Shown here piece by piece: positions 8,772 through 18,137 of a stretch of 64,000 nucleotides of DNA. A program made the position numbers and the translations under genes. The DNA is from SM1-46 sp002451215 (lineage in GTDB: Bacteria; Pseudomonadota; Gammaproteobacteria; Acidiferrobacterales; Sulfurifustaceae). Below the pieces are notes generated by a model that did no database searches, had not been told where the DNA came from, and saw only the letters and a program-made list of their open reading frames with translations. Every line of letters starts with the position of its first letter. Position 1 is the stretch's first letter. The stretch covers positions 3,723 to 67,722 of the forward strand of contig DKBM01000064.1 in assembly GCA_002451215.1 (NCBI GenBank). The letters run 5' to 3'.

Positions 8772-10581
8772 GTGATCGAACTCAAGGACGTTCACAAGAC
8801 CTACGCCCTGGGCGGCACCGAGGTGCGCGCCCTGCGCGGCGTTACGCTCACCATCGAAGCGGGCGAATACGTCGCCATCATGGGCCCTTCGGGTTCCGGC
8901 AAATCCACGCTCATGAACATGCTCGGGCTACTGGATGTGCCGGATCGGGGTTCCTACCGGCTGTTCGGGCGCGAAGTTTCGAAGCTCGGCGAGGATGAGC
9001 TGGCGGTGCTGCGGCGCGAGGCGATTGGTTTCGTCTTCCAACAGTTCCATCTGTTGCCGCGGCTGTCGGCGGCCGAGAACGCGGCTTTGCCTCTGCTCTA
9101 CTCGCAACACCGGCTCGATGCAGCGCGTGGGGCAGAGTTGCTTGGCGATGTGGGCCTTGGCGAGCGTGCCGGGCATCGACCCAACGAACTTTCCGGAGGC
9201 CAGCAGCAGCGTGTAGCGATTGCGCGCGCCCTGGTTAACCGGCCGCGGATCATCCTGGCCGATGAGCCGACCGGAAATCTGGACAGCGCAAGCCAGAAGG
9301 AGATCCTCGCGATTCTGCGCAGGCTGAACGAAGCGGGAATCACTGTCATTATCGTTACCCACGAGGAGGATGTGAGCCGAGAAGCGCGCCGCCAGATTCG
9401 CATGCGCGACGGAAAGATCGTGTCGGATGAGCGCATGAGTAGCGGCCGACAAGCTACCACCGGGCGCGCGACGTCACTGGAGACCGTCGTGCCGCGGGGG
9501 TTCGGGCTTCGCGAGGTCGCCGAGCATTTCCACCAGGGCGTCAGGGTGTTGACGACCAACAAGGTGCGAACCGCGCTGTCGGCGCTCGGCATCCTCATTG
9601 GTGTAGCAGCGGTGGTGTCCATGCTGGCAATCGGCGAGGGCGCCAAGCGCGACATCGAGACGCGCCTCGCCTCGCTCGGCTCCAACCTCCTCGTGCTGCG
9701 CAAGGGGCCGGCGCGAGTGGGCGGGGTCACCATGGAGACCGGCGCCGCACGTATCACAGTCGATGATGCCGAGGCGCTCCAGGAGCGCATCCCGGCGATC
9801 AAGGAGGTGGCACCCAACGTCAGCAGTCGCGTGCAGGTGAGCTACGGCAGCCGCAACTGGAATACCTCGGTGGTCGGCGCGGTGCCGCCCTATGCGCGTA
9901 TGCGCGCAGCCGAGCCCGACGTCGGCCGGTTTCTGACTTATGACGAGAACCGCAGGCGCGCGCGCGTGGTGCTGCTCGGGCGCACGGTGGTGCGCGAGCT
10001 TTTCCAGGGGGAGGATCCGATCGGCGCGACCGTCAAGATCAACCGCCAGAGTTTTCAGGTGATCGGTATTCTGCCGGAAAAGGGTGCAACGGCGTGGCGC
10101 GACCAGGACGACTTGATCGTCATGCCGCTGTCCACCGCCATGTATCGAGTGTTGGGCAAGGACTACGTGGACTACGTCGACATCGAGGTGCGATCGGCGG
10201 CGGAAATCGAGCCCACGCAGCGGGCCGTGCAGGACCTGATGGTCTCGCGTCACCGTATCCCCTCGTCCGAGCAGCGCGATGCCTTTCAGATCCGCAACAT
10301 GGCGGAGATTCAAGCCACCCTGACCGAGACCAGCCGGACCATGTCGATGTTGCTGGCGGTGATTGCCGCCATCTCGTTGCTGGTGGGCGGCATCGGCATC
10401 ATGAACATCATGCTNNATCACTGTCGTATTGACCACCTTCGCCGGTTGGACGGCGTCAATATCGGTAAGCGCTGCGTTGCTCGCGTTCACCTTCTCTGTT
10501 GGTATCGGCGTGATGTTTGGCATCTACCCGGCGCGCAAGGCGGCCGGCCTGAATCCGATCGAGGCGCTTCGTTTCGAATAG
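8772..10581 (+). CDS. MacB-like ABC transporter, ATPase fused to FtsX-type permease, interrupted by assembly gap
   Basis: The start is the GTG at 8772 (MIELKDVHKTYALGG). The ATPase domain holds Walker A GPSGSGKST near residue 38, signature LSGGQQQRVAIARAL and Walker B RIILADEP. Next come the first membrane helix (TALSALGILIGVAAVVSMLAIGEGAK), a periplasmic MacB-type domain and the second membrane helix, ending at IGIMNIML where NN (10415-10416) breaks the frame. Beyond the gap, 10417-10581 encodes the last helix and the signature GIYPARKAAGLNPIEALRFE. By comparison with MacB about 60-80 residues of the membrane domain are missing. MacB proteins use ATP to drive periplasmic substrates out through MacA and TolC; the substrate is unknown. 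Confidence 0.92.
10415..10416. other. Assembly gap (NN) inside the MacB-like gene
   Basis: The two Ns replace part of the FtsX-like domain between IGIMNIML and the final membrane helix. The frame changes across the gap, as expected when a nominal gap replaces unknown sequence. Confidence 0.9.
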
Positions 10582-10652
10582 ACAGTTCCCGATTGGCGGG
10601 GGCCGTGCTTTTGAAGGAAAATGGCCGCTCGCGACAACAATAACCACTTCTC

Positions 10653-11825
10653 ATGAATCTCCACGAGTACCAAGCCAAGGCGCTGTTTCGGGAGTACGGG
10701 ATTCCGGTGCCAGCGGGTCAGGCCGCGGCGAGCGTGCCCGAGGCTGCGCAAGCGGCGCGCGCACTCGGCGGAGACAGCTGGATCGTCAAGGCGCAAGTTC
10801 ATGCCGGCGGGCGCGGCAAGGCGGGCGGTGTGAAGAAGGTGACCGGTGTGGCGGAGGTGGAGACCGCCGCCAAGGCGCTGCTCGGAACGCGCCTCGTGAC
10901 GCACCAGACCACTAGCCAGGGGCAGCCGATCAACCAGATATTGGTTGAATCCCCGAGCGGAATTGCCCGTGAGCTGTATCTGGCCTGTCTCATCGATCGC
11001 GCGCTCGAGAGGGTGGTATTCATCGGCTCGAGCGCCGGTGGCATGGATATCGAGGAGATCGCGGCAAAGTCCCCGGAGAAGATTCTGAAAGCGGTGTGCG
11101 ACCCGATTGCCGGATTGCAGGCCTACCAGTGCCGCGAGCTCGGTTTCGCGCTTGGGCTTGTTGACAAGCAGATCGCCGCGCTCACGCGCATCATGCTGTC
11201 GCTCTTTCACATGTTCAACGCGCGCGACCTGTCGCTGGTCGAAATCAATCCACTGGTGGTGACGGGAGCGGGTGAGTTGGTAGCGCTAGACGCCAAGGTG
11301 CAAGTCGATGACAGCGCACTCTATCGCCAACCCGCGCTCGCCGATCTTCGCGACGACACGCAGGACGATCCCAAGGAACGCGCCGCGCGCGAGCACGATC
11401 TCAACTACGTCGCGCTCGATGGCACCATCGGTTGCATGGTCAACGGCGCGGGCCTTGCCATGGCGACCATGGATCTCATCAAGCTGCAGGGCGGACAACC
11501 AGCCAACTTCCTCGATGTCGGCGGCGGCGCCACCGCGGAACGTGTGGCGGAGGCCTTCAAGATCATCCTCGCCGATCCAAAGGTCAAGGCGATTCTGGTC
11601 AACATTTTCGGCGGCATCGTGCGTTGCGATCTCATCGCCGATGGCATCATCAAGGCCATCCAGGAGGTACACGTCGCCGTGCCGGTGGTGGTGCGGCTGG
11701 AAGGCACCAACGTTGAGCAGGGCCGCGAGCGCCTGAAGGCGAGCGGCTTGAAGATCACTTCGGCAATGAGTCTCACTGAGGGCGCCAAGCAGGTTGTGGT
11801 CGCCGCCAGCGGGAAGGTGGCATGA
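10653..11825 (+). CDS. sucC: Succinyl-CoA ligase (ADP-forming) subunit beta
   Basis: This 390-residue protein begins MNLHEYQAKALFREYGIPVP, the classic SucC start. An ATP-grasp domain follows (KAQVHAGGRGKAGGVKKV for nucleotide binding, then VEINPLVVTGAGELVALDAKV). The C-terminal ligase-CoA domain has NGAGLAMATMDLIKLQGGQPANFLDVGGGAT and the power-helix region FGGIVRCDLIADGI. With SucD it interconverts succinyl-CoA and succinate with ATP formation in the TCA cycle. Its stop overlaps the sucD start by four bases (ATGA). The length equals that of the E. coli protein within a few residues. Confidence 0.98.
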   Translation: MNLHEYQAKALFREYGIPVPAGQAAASVPEAAQAARALGGDSWIVKAQVHAGGRGKAGGVKKVTGVAEVETAAKALLGTRLVTHQTTSQGQPINQILVESPSGIARELYLACLIDRALERVVFIGSSAGGMDIEEIAAKSPEKILKAVCDPIAGLQAYQCRELGFALGLVDKQIAALTRIMLSLFHMFNARDLSLVEINPLVVTGAGELVALDAKVQVDDSALYRQPALADLRDDTQDDPKERAAREHDLNYVALDGTIGCMVNGAGLAMATMDLIKLQGGQPANFLDVGGGATAERVAEAFKIILADPKVKAILVNIFGGIVRCDLIADGIIKAIQEVHVAVPVVVRLEGTNVEQGRERLKASGLKITSAMSLTEGAKQVVVAASGKVA

Positions 11826-12700
11826 GCGTTCTCGTCAACAAGCGGACCAAGGTAATTTGCCAGGGGTTCACAGGCAAGCAGGGGACCTTTCACTCCGAGC
11901 AAGCGATCGCCTACGGTACACAGATGGTTGGCGGCGTAACGCCTGGAAAGGGCGGTCAGACGCATCTCGGGCTGCCAGTGTTTAACACGGTGCGCGACGC
12001 GGTTGCCGCCACTGGCGCGGACGCGTCCATGATCTACGTGCCGGCCGCGTTCGCGGCTGATTCCATCATGGAAGCCGCGGCGGCAGGAATCCGGGTAATC
12101 GCCTGCATCACCGAAGGCATTCCCGTACGTGATATGCGTCGTGTGAAGAACGCGTTGCGACAGTATTACCCCCAAGTATCGCTTATCGGACCCAACTGTC
12201 CCGGGATCATCACGCCCGGCGAGTGCAAGATCGGCATCATGCCGGGTTTCATTCACCAGCCAGGCAAGATCGGGATCGTGTCGCGTTCTGGCACGCTCAC
12301 GTATGAGGCGGTCTACCAGACCACCCACGAAGGGCTGGGTCAAAGTACCTGCATCGGTATCGGGGGCGATCCCATCCAGGGACTCAACTTTGTCGACTGC
12401 TTGACGCTCTTTCAATCGGACCCCCAGACCGAAGGCATCGTCTTGGTTGGCGAAATCGGTGGGCAGGCGGAGGAGGATGCCGCCGCGTACATCCAGTCGC
12501 ACGTGAGCAAACCGGTGGTGGCCTACATTGCCGGGGTGACTGCCCCCAAAGGAAAGCGCATGGGTCACGCCGGCGCGGTCATCGCCGGCGGCAAGGGCAC
12601 GGCGGAAGAAAAGTACCAGGCGCTCGAGGTGGCGGGTGTGCACACGGTGCGCTCGCCCGCCGAGATCGGGCGACGAATGCGCGAGGTGCTCGGAACCTAG
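11822..12700 (+). CDS. sucD: Succinyl-CoA ligase (ADP-forming) subunit alpha
   Basis: This 292-residue protein begins MSVLVNKRTKVICQGFTGKQGTF, the CoA-binding Rossmann domain. GPNCPGIITPGECKIGIMPG follows, then the phosphohistidine site H249 in GHAGAVIAGGKGTAEEK. It carries the phosphorylated histidine intermediate and binds CoA; the partner subunit is encoded immediately upstream with a four-base overlap. The nadE start codon follows the sucD stop with no spacer. Confidence 0.98.
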   Translation: MSVLVNKRTKVICQGFTGKQGTFHSEQAIAYGTQMVGGVTPGKGGQTHLGLPVFNTVRDAVAATGADASMIYVPAAFAADSIMEAAAAGIRVIACITEGIPVRDMRRVKNALRQYYPQVSLIGPNCPGIITPGECKIGIMPGFIHQPGKIGIVSRSGTLTYEAVYQTTHEGLGQSTCIGIGGDPIQGLNFVDCLTLFQSDPQTEGIVLVGEIGGQAEEDAAAYIQSHVSKPVVAYIAGVTAPKGKRMGHAGAVIAGGKGTAEEKYQALEVAGVHTVRSPAEIGRRMREVLGT

Positions 12701-14326
12701 ATGGCGGAACGCCTTCGGCTCGCGCTCGCGCAACTTAACCTGTTGGTCGGGGACGTCGCCGGCAATGTAGGGAAAATGATCGCCGCTGCGCAGCGTGCCC
12801 GTGACGAGTTGCAGGCGCATGCCGTGGTGTTTCCGGAGCTCGCCCTCACGGGCTATCCGCCCGAGGATCTCTTGTTGCGACCCGACCTCACTGCGCGTGT
12901 CGAGACCGGACTCGGCGAGCTGATGGCCGCGACCCGCGGGATCGATCTGATCACCGGATATCCGCGCCGCCAGTACGGCAATCTTTATAACGCTGCCGTG
13001 CTGTTGCGCGATGGCCAATTTCAGTCCGTGTACTACAAGCACTGCCTGCCAAATTACTCGGTGTTTGACGAGAAGCGCTATTTCGCCGAAGGCGCGGGCG
13101 CCTGTGTCGCGACAATCCGTGGTGTCCCGGTGGGGCTAACGGTGTGTGAGGACGTTTGGGAGGGCAGCCCCGTCGATGAGGCTGTAGGCGCAGGTGCGCA
13201 ACTCATCGTCAATCTCAACGCGTCGCCCTATCATCGCAACAAACATCTTGAGCGCTACAACGTGGTGGGCGGCGCGGCACGACGCAACCGCGTGCCAGTG
13301 GTATACGTCAATCTCGTCGGGGGTCAGGACGAACTGGTGTTCGACGGCGAGTCGTTCGTCGTCGATGCAGCCGGGCGAATCGTATGGCGTGCGCCATCGT
13401 TCGCCGAGGGATTGTACGCAGTGGACTTCGAGTGTGCACCGGACCCGGTGCCGGTCCGTGGCGAAATCGTGCCGGAACGAAGCGAGGAGGACTCGGTATA
13501 TGAGGCGCTGGTGCTTGGGGTACGCGACTATGTCGAGAAGAACGGATTCAACGGCGTCGTGATCGGGCTGTCGGGCGGCATCGATTCGGCGCTGACGCTC
13601 TGCGTCGCCGTGGACGCGCTGGGCCCCGAACGCGTGCAGGCGGTGATGATGCCGTCGCGCTTCACCGCCTCGATCAGCCTCGAAGATGCCAAGGCGCAGG
13701 CTGCGGCGCTGGGGGTCAATTACAGTGTCATCCCGATTGAGCCGATGTTCGAGGCATTCCTTGCCGCGCTGGCCGGAGAGTTCAAGGGCATGGCGCGCGA
13801 TACCACCGAGGAGAACATCCAGGCGCGTGTGCGCGGCGTACTGCTCATGGCTATCTCGAACAAGACTGGTCGCATGGTCCTCACCACCGGCAACAAGAGC
13901 GAGATGGCCGTTGGCTATGCCACCCTCTACGGTGACATGGCCGGGGGTTTCGCGGCGATCAAGGATGTGCCAAAGACGCTCGTCTATCGCCTCGCGGCCT
14001 ATCGAAATGCCAGGGGCGCAGTCATTCCGCATCGGGTCATGGAGCGGCCACCATCGGCCGAGCTCGCGCCGGACCAAAAGGATACCGACAGCCTGCCACC
14101 CTACGCGGTGCTCGATCCCATCCTCGAGCGCTACGTCGAGCAGGATCAGTCGGCGGCAGAAATTGTCGCGGCTGGTTTCGACGAGACAACGGTACGGCGC
14201 GTGCTGCGCATGGTGGATCGCAATGAGTACAAGCGCCGACAGGCGCCCCCCGGTGTGCGAATTACGCCGCGCGGTTTCGGCCGCGACCGGCGTTACCCCA
14301 TCACTTCCGGGTACGGTCGCGGGTAA
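12701..14326 (+). CDS. nadE: Glutamine-dependent NAD+ synthetase
   Basis: This 541-residue two-domain enzyme has an N-terminal nitrilase-type glutaminase with the Glu46 / Lys113 / Cys149 triad (FPELALTGYPP, YYKHCLPNY, GLTVCEDVW). The C-terminal synthetase has the ATP pyrophosphatase loop SGGIDS at 291-296 and TTGNKSEMAVGYATLYGDMAGGFA. It amidates deamido-NAD+ using glutamine-derived ammonia, the last step of NAD synthesis. It starts directly after the sucD stop, so it is probably cotranscribed with sucCD. The nadC gene of the same pathway lies at 42.6 kb in this window, unlinked. Confidence 0.97.
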   Translation: MAERLRLALAQLNLLVGDVAGNVGKMIAAAQRARDELQAHAVVFPELALTGYPPEDLLLRPDLTARVETGLGELMAATRGIDLITGYPRRQYGNLYNAAVLLRDGQFQSVYYKHCLPNYSVFDEKRYFAEGAGACVATIRGVPVGLTVCEDVWEGSPVDEAVGAGAQLIVNLNASPYHRNKHLERYNVVGGAARRNRVPVVYVNLVGGQDELVFDGESFVVDAAGRIVWRAPSFAEGLYAVDFECAPDPVPVRGEIVPERSEEDSVYEALVLGVRDYVEKNGFNGVVIGLSGGIDSALTLCVAVDALGPERVQAVMMPSRFTASISLEDAKAQAAALGVNYSVIPIEPMFEAFLAALAGEFKGMARDTTEENIQARVRGVLLMAISNKTGRMVLTTGNKSEMAVGYATLYGDMAGGFAAIKDVPKTLVYRLAAYRNARGAVIPHRVMERPPSAELAPDQKDTDSLPPYAVLDPILERYVEQDQSAAEIVAAGFDETTVRRVLRMVDRNEYKRRQAPPGVRITPRGFGRDRRYPITSGYGRG

Positions 14327-14409
14327 GATGGCGGGCAGCCGTTGCCGGAGGTGGACTCCAGGTTTACAGTTGTCGTGTCAGTCACATCGCAAAACGTGAA
14401 AGGGCAGCC

Positions 14410-14748
14410 ATGAAGAAGATTGAAGCCATTATCAAACCGTTCAAGCTTGACGATGTGCGCGAGGCGCTGCATGAGGCAGGCGTGAGTGGTCTGACCGTGA
14501 CGGAGGTCAAGGGCTTCGGCCGGCAAAAGGGTCATACCGAGCTCTATCGCGGTGCGGAGTACGTGGTCGACTTTCTACCGAAGACCAAGATTGAGCTGGT
14601 GGTGGCGGACAACCTGGTGGACCGGTGCATCGAGGCCATCCAGAAGGCGGCGCGCACCGGCAAGATCGGCGACGGCAAAATCTTCGTGACGACCGTCGAG
14701 CAGGTAGTGCGTATCCGCACCGGGGAAACCGGCGAGGCGGCGATCTAG
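14410..14748 (+). CDS. glnB: Nitrogen regulatory protein P-II
   Basis: This 112-residue protein is the standard PII length. It begins MKKIEAIIKPFKLDDVREAL. The T-loop carries the uridylylation site Tyr51 (RGAEYVVDFLPKTKIE), and the B-loop/C-terminal pattern TGKIGDGKIFVTTVEQVVRIRTGE binds ATP and 2-oxoglutarate. It senses 2-oxoglutarate, ATP/ADP and glutamine and controls GlnD, GlnE and NtrB targets. GlnB and GlnK cannot be separated by sequence with certainty; absence of an adjacent amtB favours GlnB. Its TAG stop shares the tetranucleotide CTAG with the stop of convergent bamD. Confidence 0.95.
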   Translation: MKKIEAIIKPFKLDDVREALHEAGVSGLTVTEVKGFGRQKGHTELYRGAEYVVDFLPKTKIELVVADNLVDRCIEAIQKAARTGKIGDGKIFVTTVEQVVRIRTGETGEAAI

Positions 14749-15536
14749 CGGCTAGCTGGTCCGGTGGCGAGTTTGGCGATTTCGCCTATGTACGGGCTCT
14801 TCGGAAAGTTGTTCTTCAGTATTCGCACGGAGTCATCTTTGAGGTGGATCAACCCCATCTGGTGGTAGGCGAGGGCCTGGACGCCAAGCGCGTCCTCGAC
14901 CGACGGGGCACGCGGAAAGTTCTCCAAGGTGTACTTGCAGCGATTGACCGCAGCGACGTACGCGCCGCGTTCGTAGTAGAAGCGCGCCACACGCACCTCG
15001 TATTTCGCGAGGTGATCGAACAGAAAGGCCATGCGTGCGGCGGCGTCCGGCGCATAGCGACTTTTCGGATAGCGTTCGATCAGGTCGCGGAAGGTGTTAT
15101 AGGCATCGCGCGCCCCTTTCGGGTCGCGGTCTGAAAGATCATCGCCGCCGCCTATCGCCCAGTCTATCCACGAGCGTTCCAGCCGGAACTGCACCAGGCC
15201 CTTGAGGTAGTACGCATAGTCGACGTTTGGATGGGTAGGGTGCAGCCGTATAAACCGGTCGGCTGCGGCAATGGCGAGCGCCGGTTCGTTGTTCTTGTTA
15301 TACGCGTACGCGATCTCGATTTGTGCCTGCTCGGCGTATTTTCCGTACGGGTAGCGGGCTTCCAGGCTCTCAAAGTACTTGATCGCCGTGGCGTAGTCGC
15401 CGTTTGCGACCTTGTCTTTGGCCTCCCGGTATAGCTGGTCCGGCCCCCAATTCTTGGTAATGTCGTCAAAGTTCGCGCAGCCACCGGCAAACCAGATGGC
15501 AGCGAGGAGGACGGCAGTAATAAGGGAACGAGACAT
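14745..15536 (-). CDS. bamD: Outer membrane protein assembly factor BamD
   Basis: The protein is 263 residues from the ATG at 15536 (MSRSLITAVLLAAIWFAGGCAN). This start places a lipobox Cys about 20 residues in; an upstream in-frame ATG at 15599 would add an implausible leader. The mature part has TPR-like repeats: DQLYREAKDKVANGDYATAI, YPYGKYAEQAQIEIAYAYNK, then FRDLIERYPKSRYAPDAAARM. It is an essential lipoprotein of the BAM complex that inserts outer membrane proteins. It diverges from rluD, as in E. coli and many other proteobacteria, and converges on glnB with a shared CTAG. Confidence 0.96.
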   Translation of the reverse strand: MSRSLITAVLLAAIWFAGGCANFDDITKNWGPDQLYREAKDKVANGDYATAIKYFESLEARYPYGKYAEQAQIEIAYAYNKNNEPALAIAAADRFIRLHPTHPNVDYAYYLKGLVQFRLERSWIDWAIGGGDDLSDRDPKGARDAYNTFRDLIERYPKSRYAPDAAARMAFLFDHLAKYEVRVARFYYERGAYVAAVNRCKYTLENFPRAPSVEDALGVQALAYHQMGLIHLKDDSVRILKNNFPKSPYIGEIAKLATGPASR

Positions 15537-15615
15537 GGGTTGGGCCTGAACTGCGCGCAAGCTTATACGGGAATCGCCGGGTCGTGAAGCCCGCCTCAAT
15601 CAGCGATAATGACCG

Positions 15616-16578
15616 GTGATGAAAGCGGAAGTTCTCTCGGCGCGAATTCCGGCGGCACAGGCCGGGCAGCGTCTCGATCTCGCCCTCGCCAGCCTGTTCC
15701 CGGATTTTACCCGCTCGCAACTCCAGCAGTGGATCGAGCAGGGCCGGGTGCGTGTCGACACAAGAGTTCCGGTGAAACGCGATCGCGTGCGCGGCGGCGA
15801 GGCGGTAACCCTCGAGGTCCCGCCACCAGCGCCGTCCTTGCACGCGCCCGAGCGCATCCCGCTCGCGATCGTTCACGAAGACCGCGATATTCTGGTGATC
15901 AACAAACCGGCCGGTCTGGTGGTACATCCCGGTGCCGGCAATCCTGCCGGCACGCTCCTGAATGCGCTACTGCATCATGCTCCGGCCTTGGGGAACCTGC
16001 CACGTGCCGGCATCGTGCATCGGCTCGACAAGGACACCTCCGGTCTGATGGTGGTCGCCAAGACCGAGCGCGCACGCCAAAGCCTCATCGAGCAGCTCGC
16101 CGAGCGCAGCGTTTCGCGCGAATACGTCGCGGTGGTGAACGGCGTGATGATCGCGGGTGCCACGGTCGATGCGCCGATTGGCCGGCATCGGCATGACCGT
16201 ACCCGCATGGCCGTCACCCACACCGGGCGCGAGGCCGTGAGCCACGTGAGGGTGCTGAAGAAATATCGTGCCCATACGCTTGTGCAAGTGAATCTCGAAT
16301 CCGGTCGTACCCATCAAATCCGGGTGCACCTTGCGCATTTGCGCTACCCCGTTGTGGGCGATCCGGTGTATGGCGGACGCCCGAAGCTGCCGAAGGGCGC
16401 GAATCCGACTGTTATCCAGGCGCTCCGTGACTTCCGGCGCCAGGCGCTGCATGCGGTGAAGCTCAAGCTGGTACATCCTGAAAAGGATGTAGAGAAGCAG
16501 TGGGCAGCGTCGGTCCCAAGGGATATGCACGAGCTCATGGAAGTACTCGCGGCGGATATGATCGAGAATCGCTCGTAG
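15616..16578 (+). CDS. rluD: 23S rRNA pseudouridine synthase RluD
   Basis: About 320 residues long. Translation starts at GTG 15616 or the adjacent ATG 15619; both give the same protein within one residue. An N-terminal S4 domain (GQRLDLALASLFPDFTRSQLQQWI) precedes the catalytic domain with HRLDKDTSGLMVVAKT, where the first Asp is the catalytic residue. GRTHQIRVHLAH and VGDPVYGG are further family signatures. It modifies helix 69 of 23S rRNA. The bamD / rluD / pgeF arrangement is conserved in proteobacteria. Confidence 0.95.
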   Translation: MMKAEVLSARIPAAQAGQRLDLALASLFPDFTRSQLQQWIEQGRVRVDTRVPVKRDRVRGGEAVTLEVPPPAPSLHAPERIPLAIVHEDRDILVINKPAGLVVHPGAGNPAGTLLNALLHHAPALGNLPRAGIVHRLDKDTSGLMVVAKTERARQSLIEQLAERSVSREYVAVVNGVMIAGATVDAPIGRHRHDRTRMAVTHTGREAVSHVRVLKKYRAHTLVQVNLESGRTHQIRVHLAHLRYPVVGDPVYGGRPKLPKGANPTVIQALRDFRRQALHAVKLKLVHPEKDVEKQWAASVPRDMHELMEVLAADMIENRS

Positions 16579-16655
16579 TGCCGGTTTACGCTCGTTGAAT
16601 GCGGTACGCTGGTCGTGAACTGAGCCCAATGCCATAAGCTGATACGATCGCTTTG

Positions 16656-17259
16656 GTGGCAGATATCCAATACATCACTCCGGATTGGCCGGCGCCCGCG
16701 CGCGTCCGGGCGCTGACCACAACGCGTGCGGGTGGCGCCAGCGTTGGGCCGTATGCCTCGCTCAACCTTGGCGATCATGTCGGGGACGATCCGGGCAGAG
16801 TTCGCCGGAACCGGGCGTCGTTGCGCGAGGCGTGTGGATTGCCGGCCGAGCCGCTGTGGCTACGACAGGTGCACGGCACCGCGGTAGTGGATGCAATCAA
16901 GGTAGTGCCCGGCGTCGAGGCCGATGGCGCCTATACCGACACAGCGGGAGTGGTGCTGGCAGTATTGACGGCTGATTGCCTACCGGTATTTTTGTGTGAT
17001 CGGCGGGGCGCCAAGGTCGCAATGCTACATGCAGGTTGGCGCGGATTGTCGGCCGGGGTAATAGAAAACGGAGTGCGGGCCTTCGATGTGCCGGGAAACG
17101 GCTTGGTGGCATGGCTTGGTCCGGCCATCGGGTCGGACTCGTATGAGNNTCCATGGGGGCGGATTCTGCACGTACCGTGATTCGGCCAGATTCTACTCAT
17201 TTCGCCGCGAGCATCAGACCGGGCGGATGGCGTCGCTCATCTGGATTGACAAAGGATAG
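16656..17259 (+). CDS. pgeF: Purine nucleoside phosphorylase / laccase-domain protein (YfiH family), interrupted by assembly gap
   Basis: The gene begins at GTG 16656 (VADIQYITPDWPAPARVRALTT) or the TTG immediately before it. The N-terminal part has the Zn-site motifs LTADCLPVFLCD and AMLHAGWRGL and stops at GPAIGSDSYE, where NN (17148-17149) intervenes. After the gap another frame gives HGGGFCTYRDSARFYSFRRE and TGRMASLIWIDKG with stop at 17257-17259, which is the family C-terminus. Roughly 40-60 residues are missing. YfiH proteins were described as polyphenol oxidases, later as purine nucleoside phosphorylases and peptidoglycan-editing factors. Confidence 0.92.
17148..17149. other. Assembly gap (NN) inside pgeF
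   Basis: The Ns separate ...GSDSYE from HGGGFCTYRD... in two different frames. The two halves clearly belong to one YfiH-family protein, so the break is an assembly artefact. Confidence 0.9.
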
Positions 17260-17339
17260 CGGCGATATGGTGCACGTTTGAACGCCCGAAGGATGCCGGT
17301 ATGATGCGCAGCCTCCCGCCCTAAAACATCGCGATCGCC

Positions 17340-18119
17340 ATGTTGCTTCTCTGGATTGTGACATTCTCGCTGCTGGGCGGGGTGCTGAGCGTGCTGGCTG
17401 CGTCCGTTCTGCTGCTGGTGCCGGAGGGGATGCGAACCCGCATCCTCGCGCCGCTTGTCAGTTTCGCCATCGGGGCACTGCTTGGTGCGGCACTGCTCGC
17501 CATTTTGCCGCACGCCCTGGCGGACCGATCCCTGGCGGGGACCCACTCCATCACGCTCACCGTACTCTTGGGGTTGCTCGGGTTCTTTCTTCTCGAGAAG
17601 ACCGTCATCTGGCGTCACTGCCATGCCGATGAGTGCGAGGCGCATGGTGTTGACGTCGAGCATGCGCAAACGCGCGCGGCCGGGAATCTCATCCTGATTG
17701 GCGACGGGATTCACAATCTCGTTGATGGCGTTCTGATCGCGGGCGCCTTCCTGACCGATGTCCATGTTGGTGTTGTTACTGCCATGGCGGTGATTGCGCA
17801 CGAGATTCCGCAGGAGCTCGGCGATTTCGCCATCCTGCTGCACAGCGGATTCAGCCGAGGGCGGGCGCTCTTTTACAATGTATTAAGCAGCCTGACTACG
17901 GTCGTCGGGGGAGTGGTCGCGTACTTCTTCTTGTCGGACGCGATGGCCGCCGTTCCTTACGTGCTCGCCGTTGCCGCGTCGAGTTTCATTTACATTGCGG
18001 TTGCCGACCTTATTCCGGGATTGCACAAGCGTCCGGAGCCGGCGGCCACAATTCAGCAAATCGCGCTGATCGTGCTTGGCGTGGCCGTGATCTTCTTCGC
18101 CCACTCCACGCTCCACTAG
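17340..18119 (+). CDS. ZIP-family divalent metal cation transporter
   Basis: This 259-residue polytopic membrane protein has about eight hydrophobic segments. The metal-binding helices are clear: HNLVDG in GDGIHNLVDGVLIAGAF (TM4) and HEIPQELGDF (TM5). Between TM3 and TM4 is a His/Cys/Glu-rich loop (WRHCHADECEAH), a likely cytoplasmic metal sensor. ZIP proteins import Zn2+, Fe2+ or Mn2+ into the cytoplasm; the substrate cannot be told. It precedes the GcvR-like gene by 18 bases and may be cotranscribed. Confidence 0.9.
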   Translation: MLLLWIVTFSLLGGVLSVLAASVLLLVPEGMRTRILAPLVSFAIGALLGAALLAILPHALADRSLAGTHSITLTVLLGLLGFFLLEKTVIWRHCHADECEAHGVDVEHAQTRAAGNLILIGDGIHNLVDGVLIAGAFLTDVHVGVVTAMAVIAHEIPQELGDFAILLHSGFSRGRALFYNVLSSLTTVVGGVVAYFFLSDAMAAVPYVLAVAASSFIYIAVADLIPGLHKRPEPAATIQQIALIVLGVAVIFFAHSTLH

Positions 18120-18137
18120 CGCGCGGTCGGAGGAAGT

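Noticed and set aside
9474..10523. 349-residue minus-strand frame opposite the MacB-like permease
   Set aside because: Shadow frame that crosses the N gap; no recognisable sequence.
11405..13042. 545-residue minus-strand open reading frame opposite sucC/sucD/nadE
   Set aside because: It is antisense to strongly conserved genes, has no domain, and follows from high GC content with few stop codons in the shadow frames.
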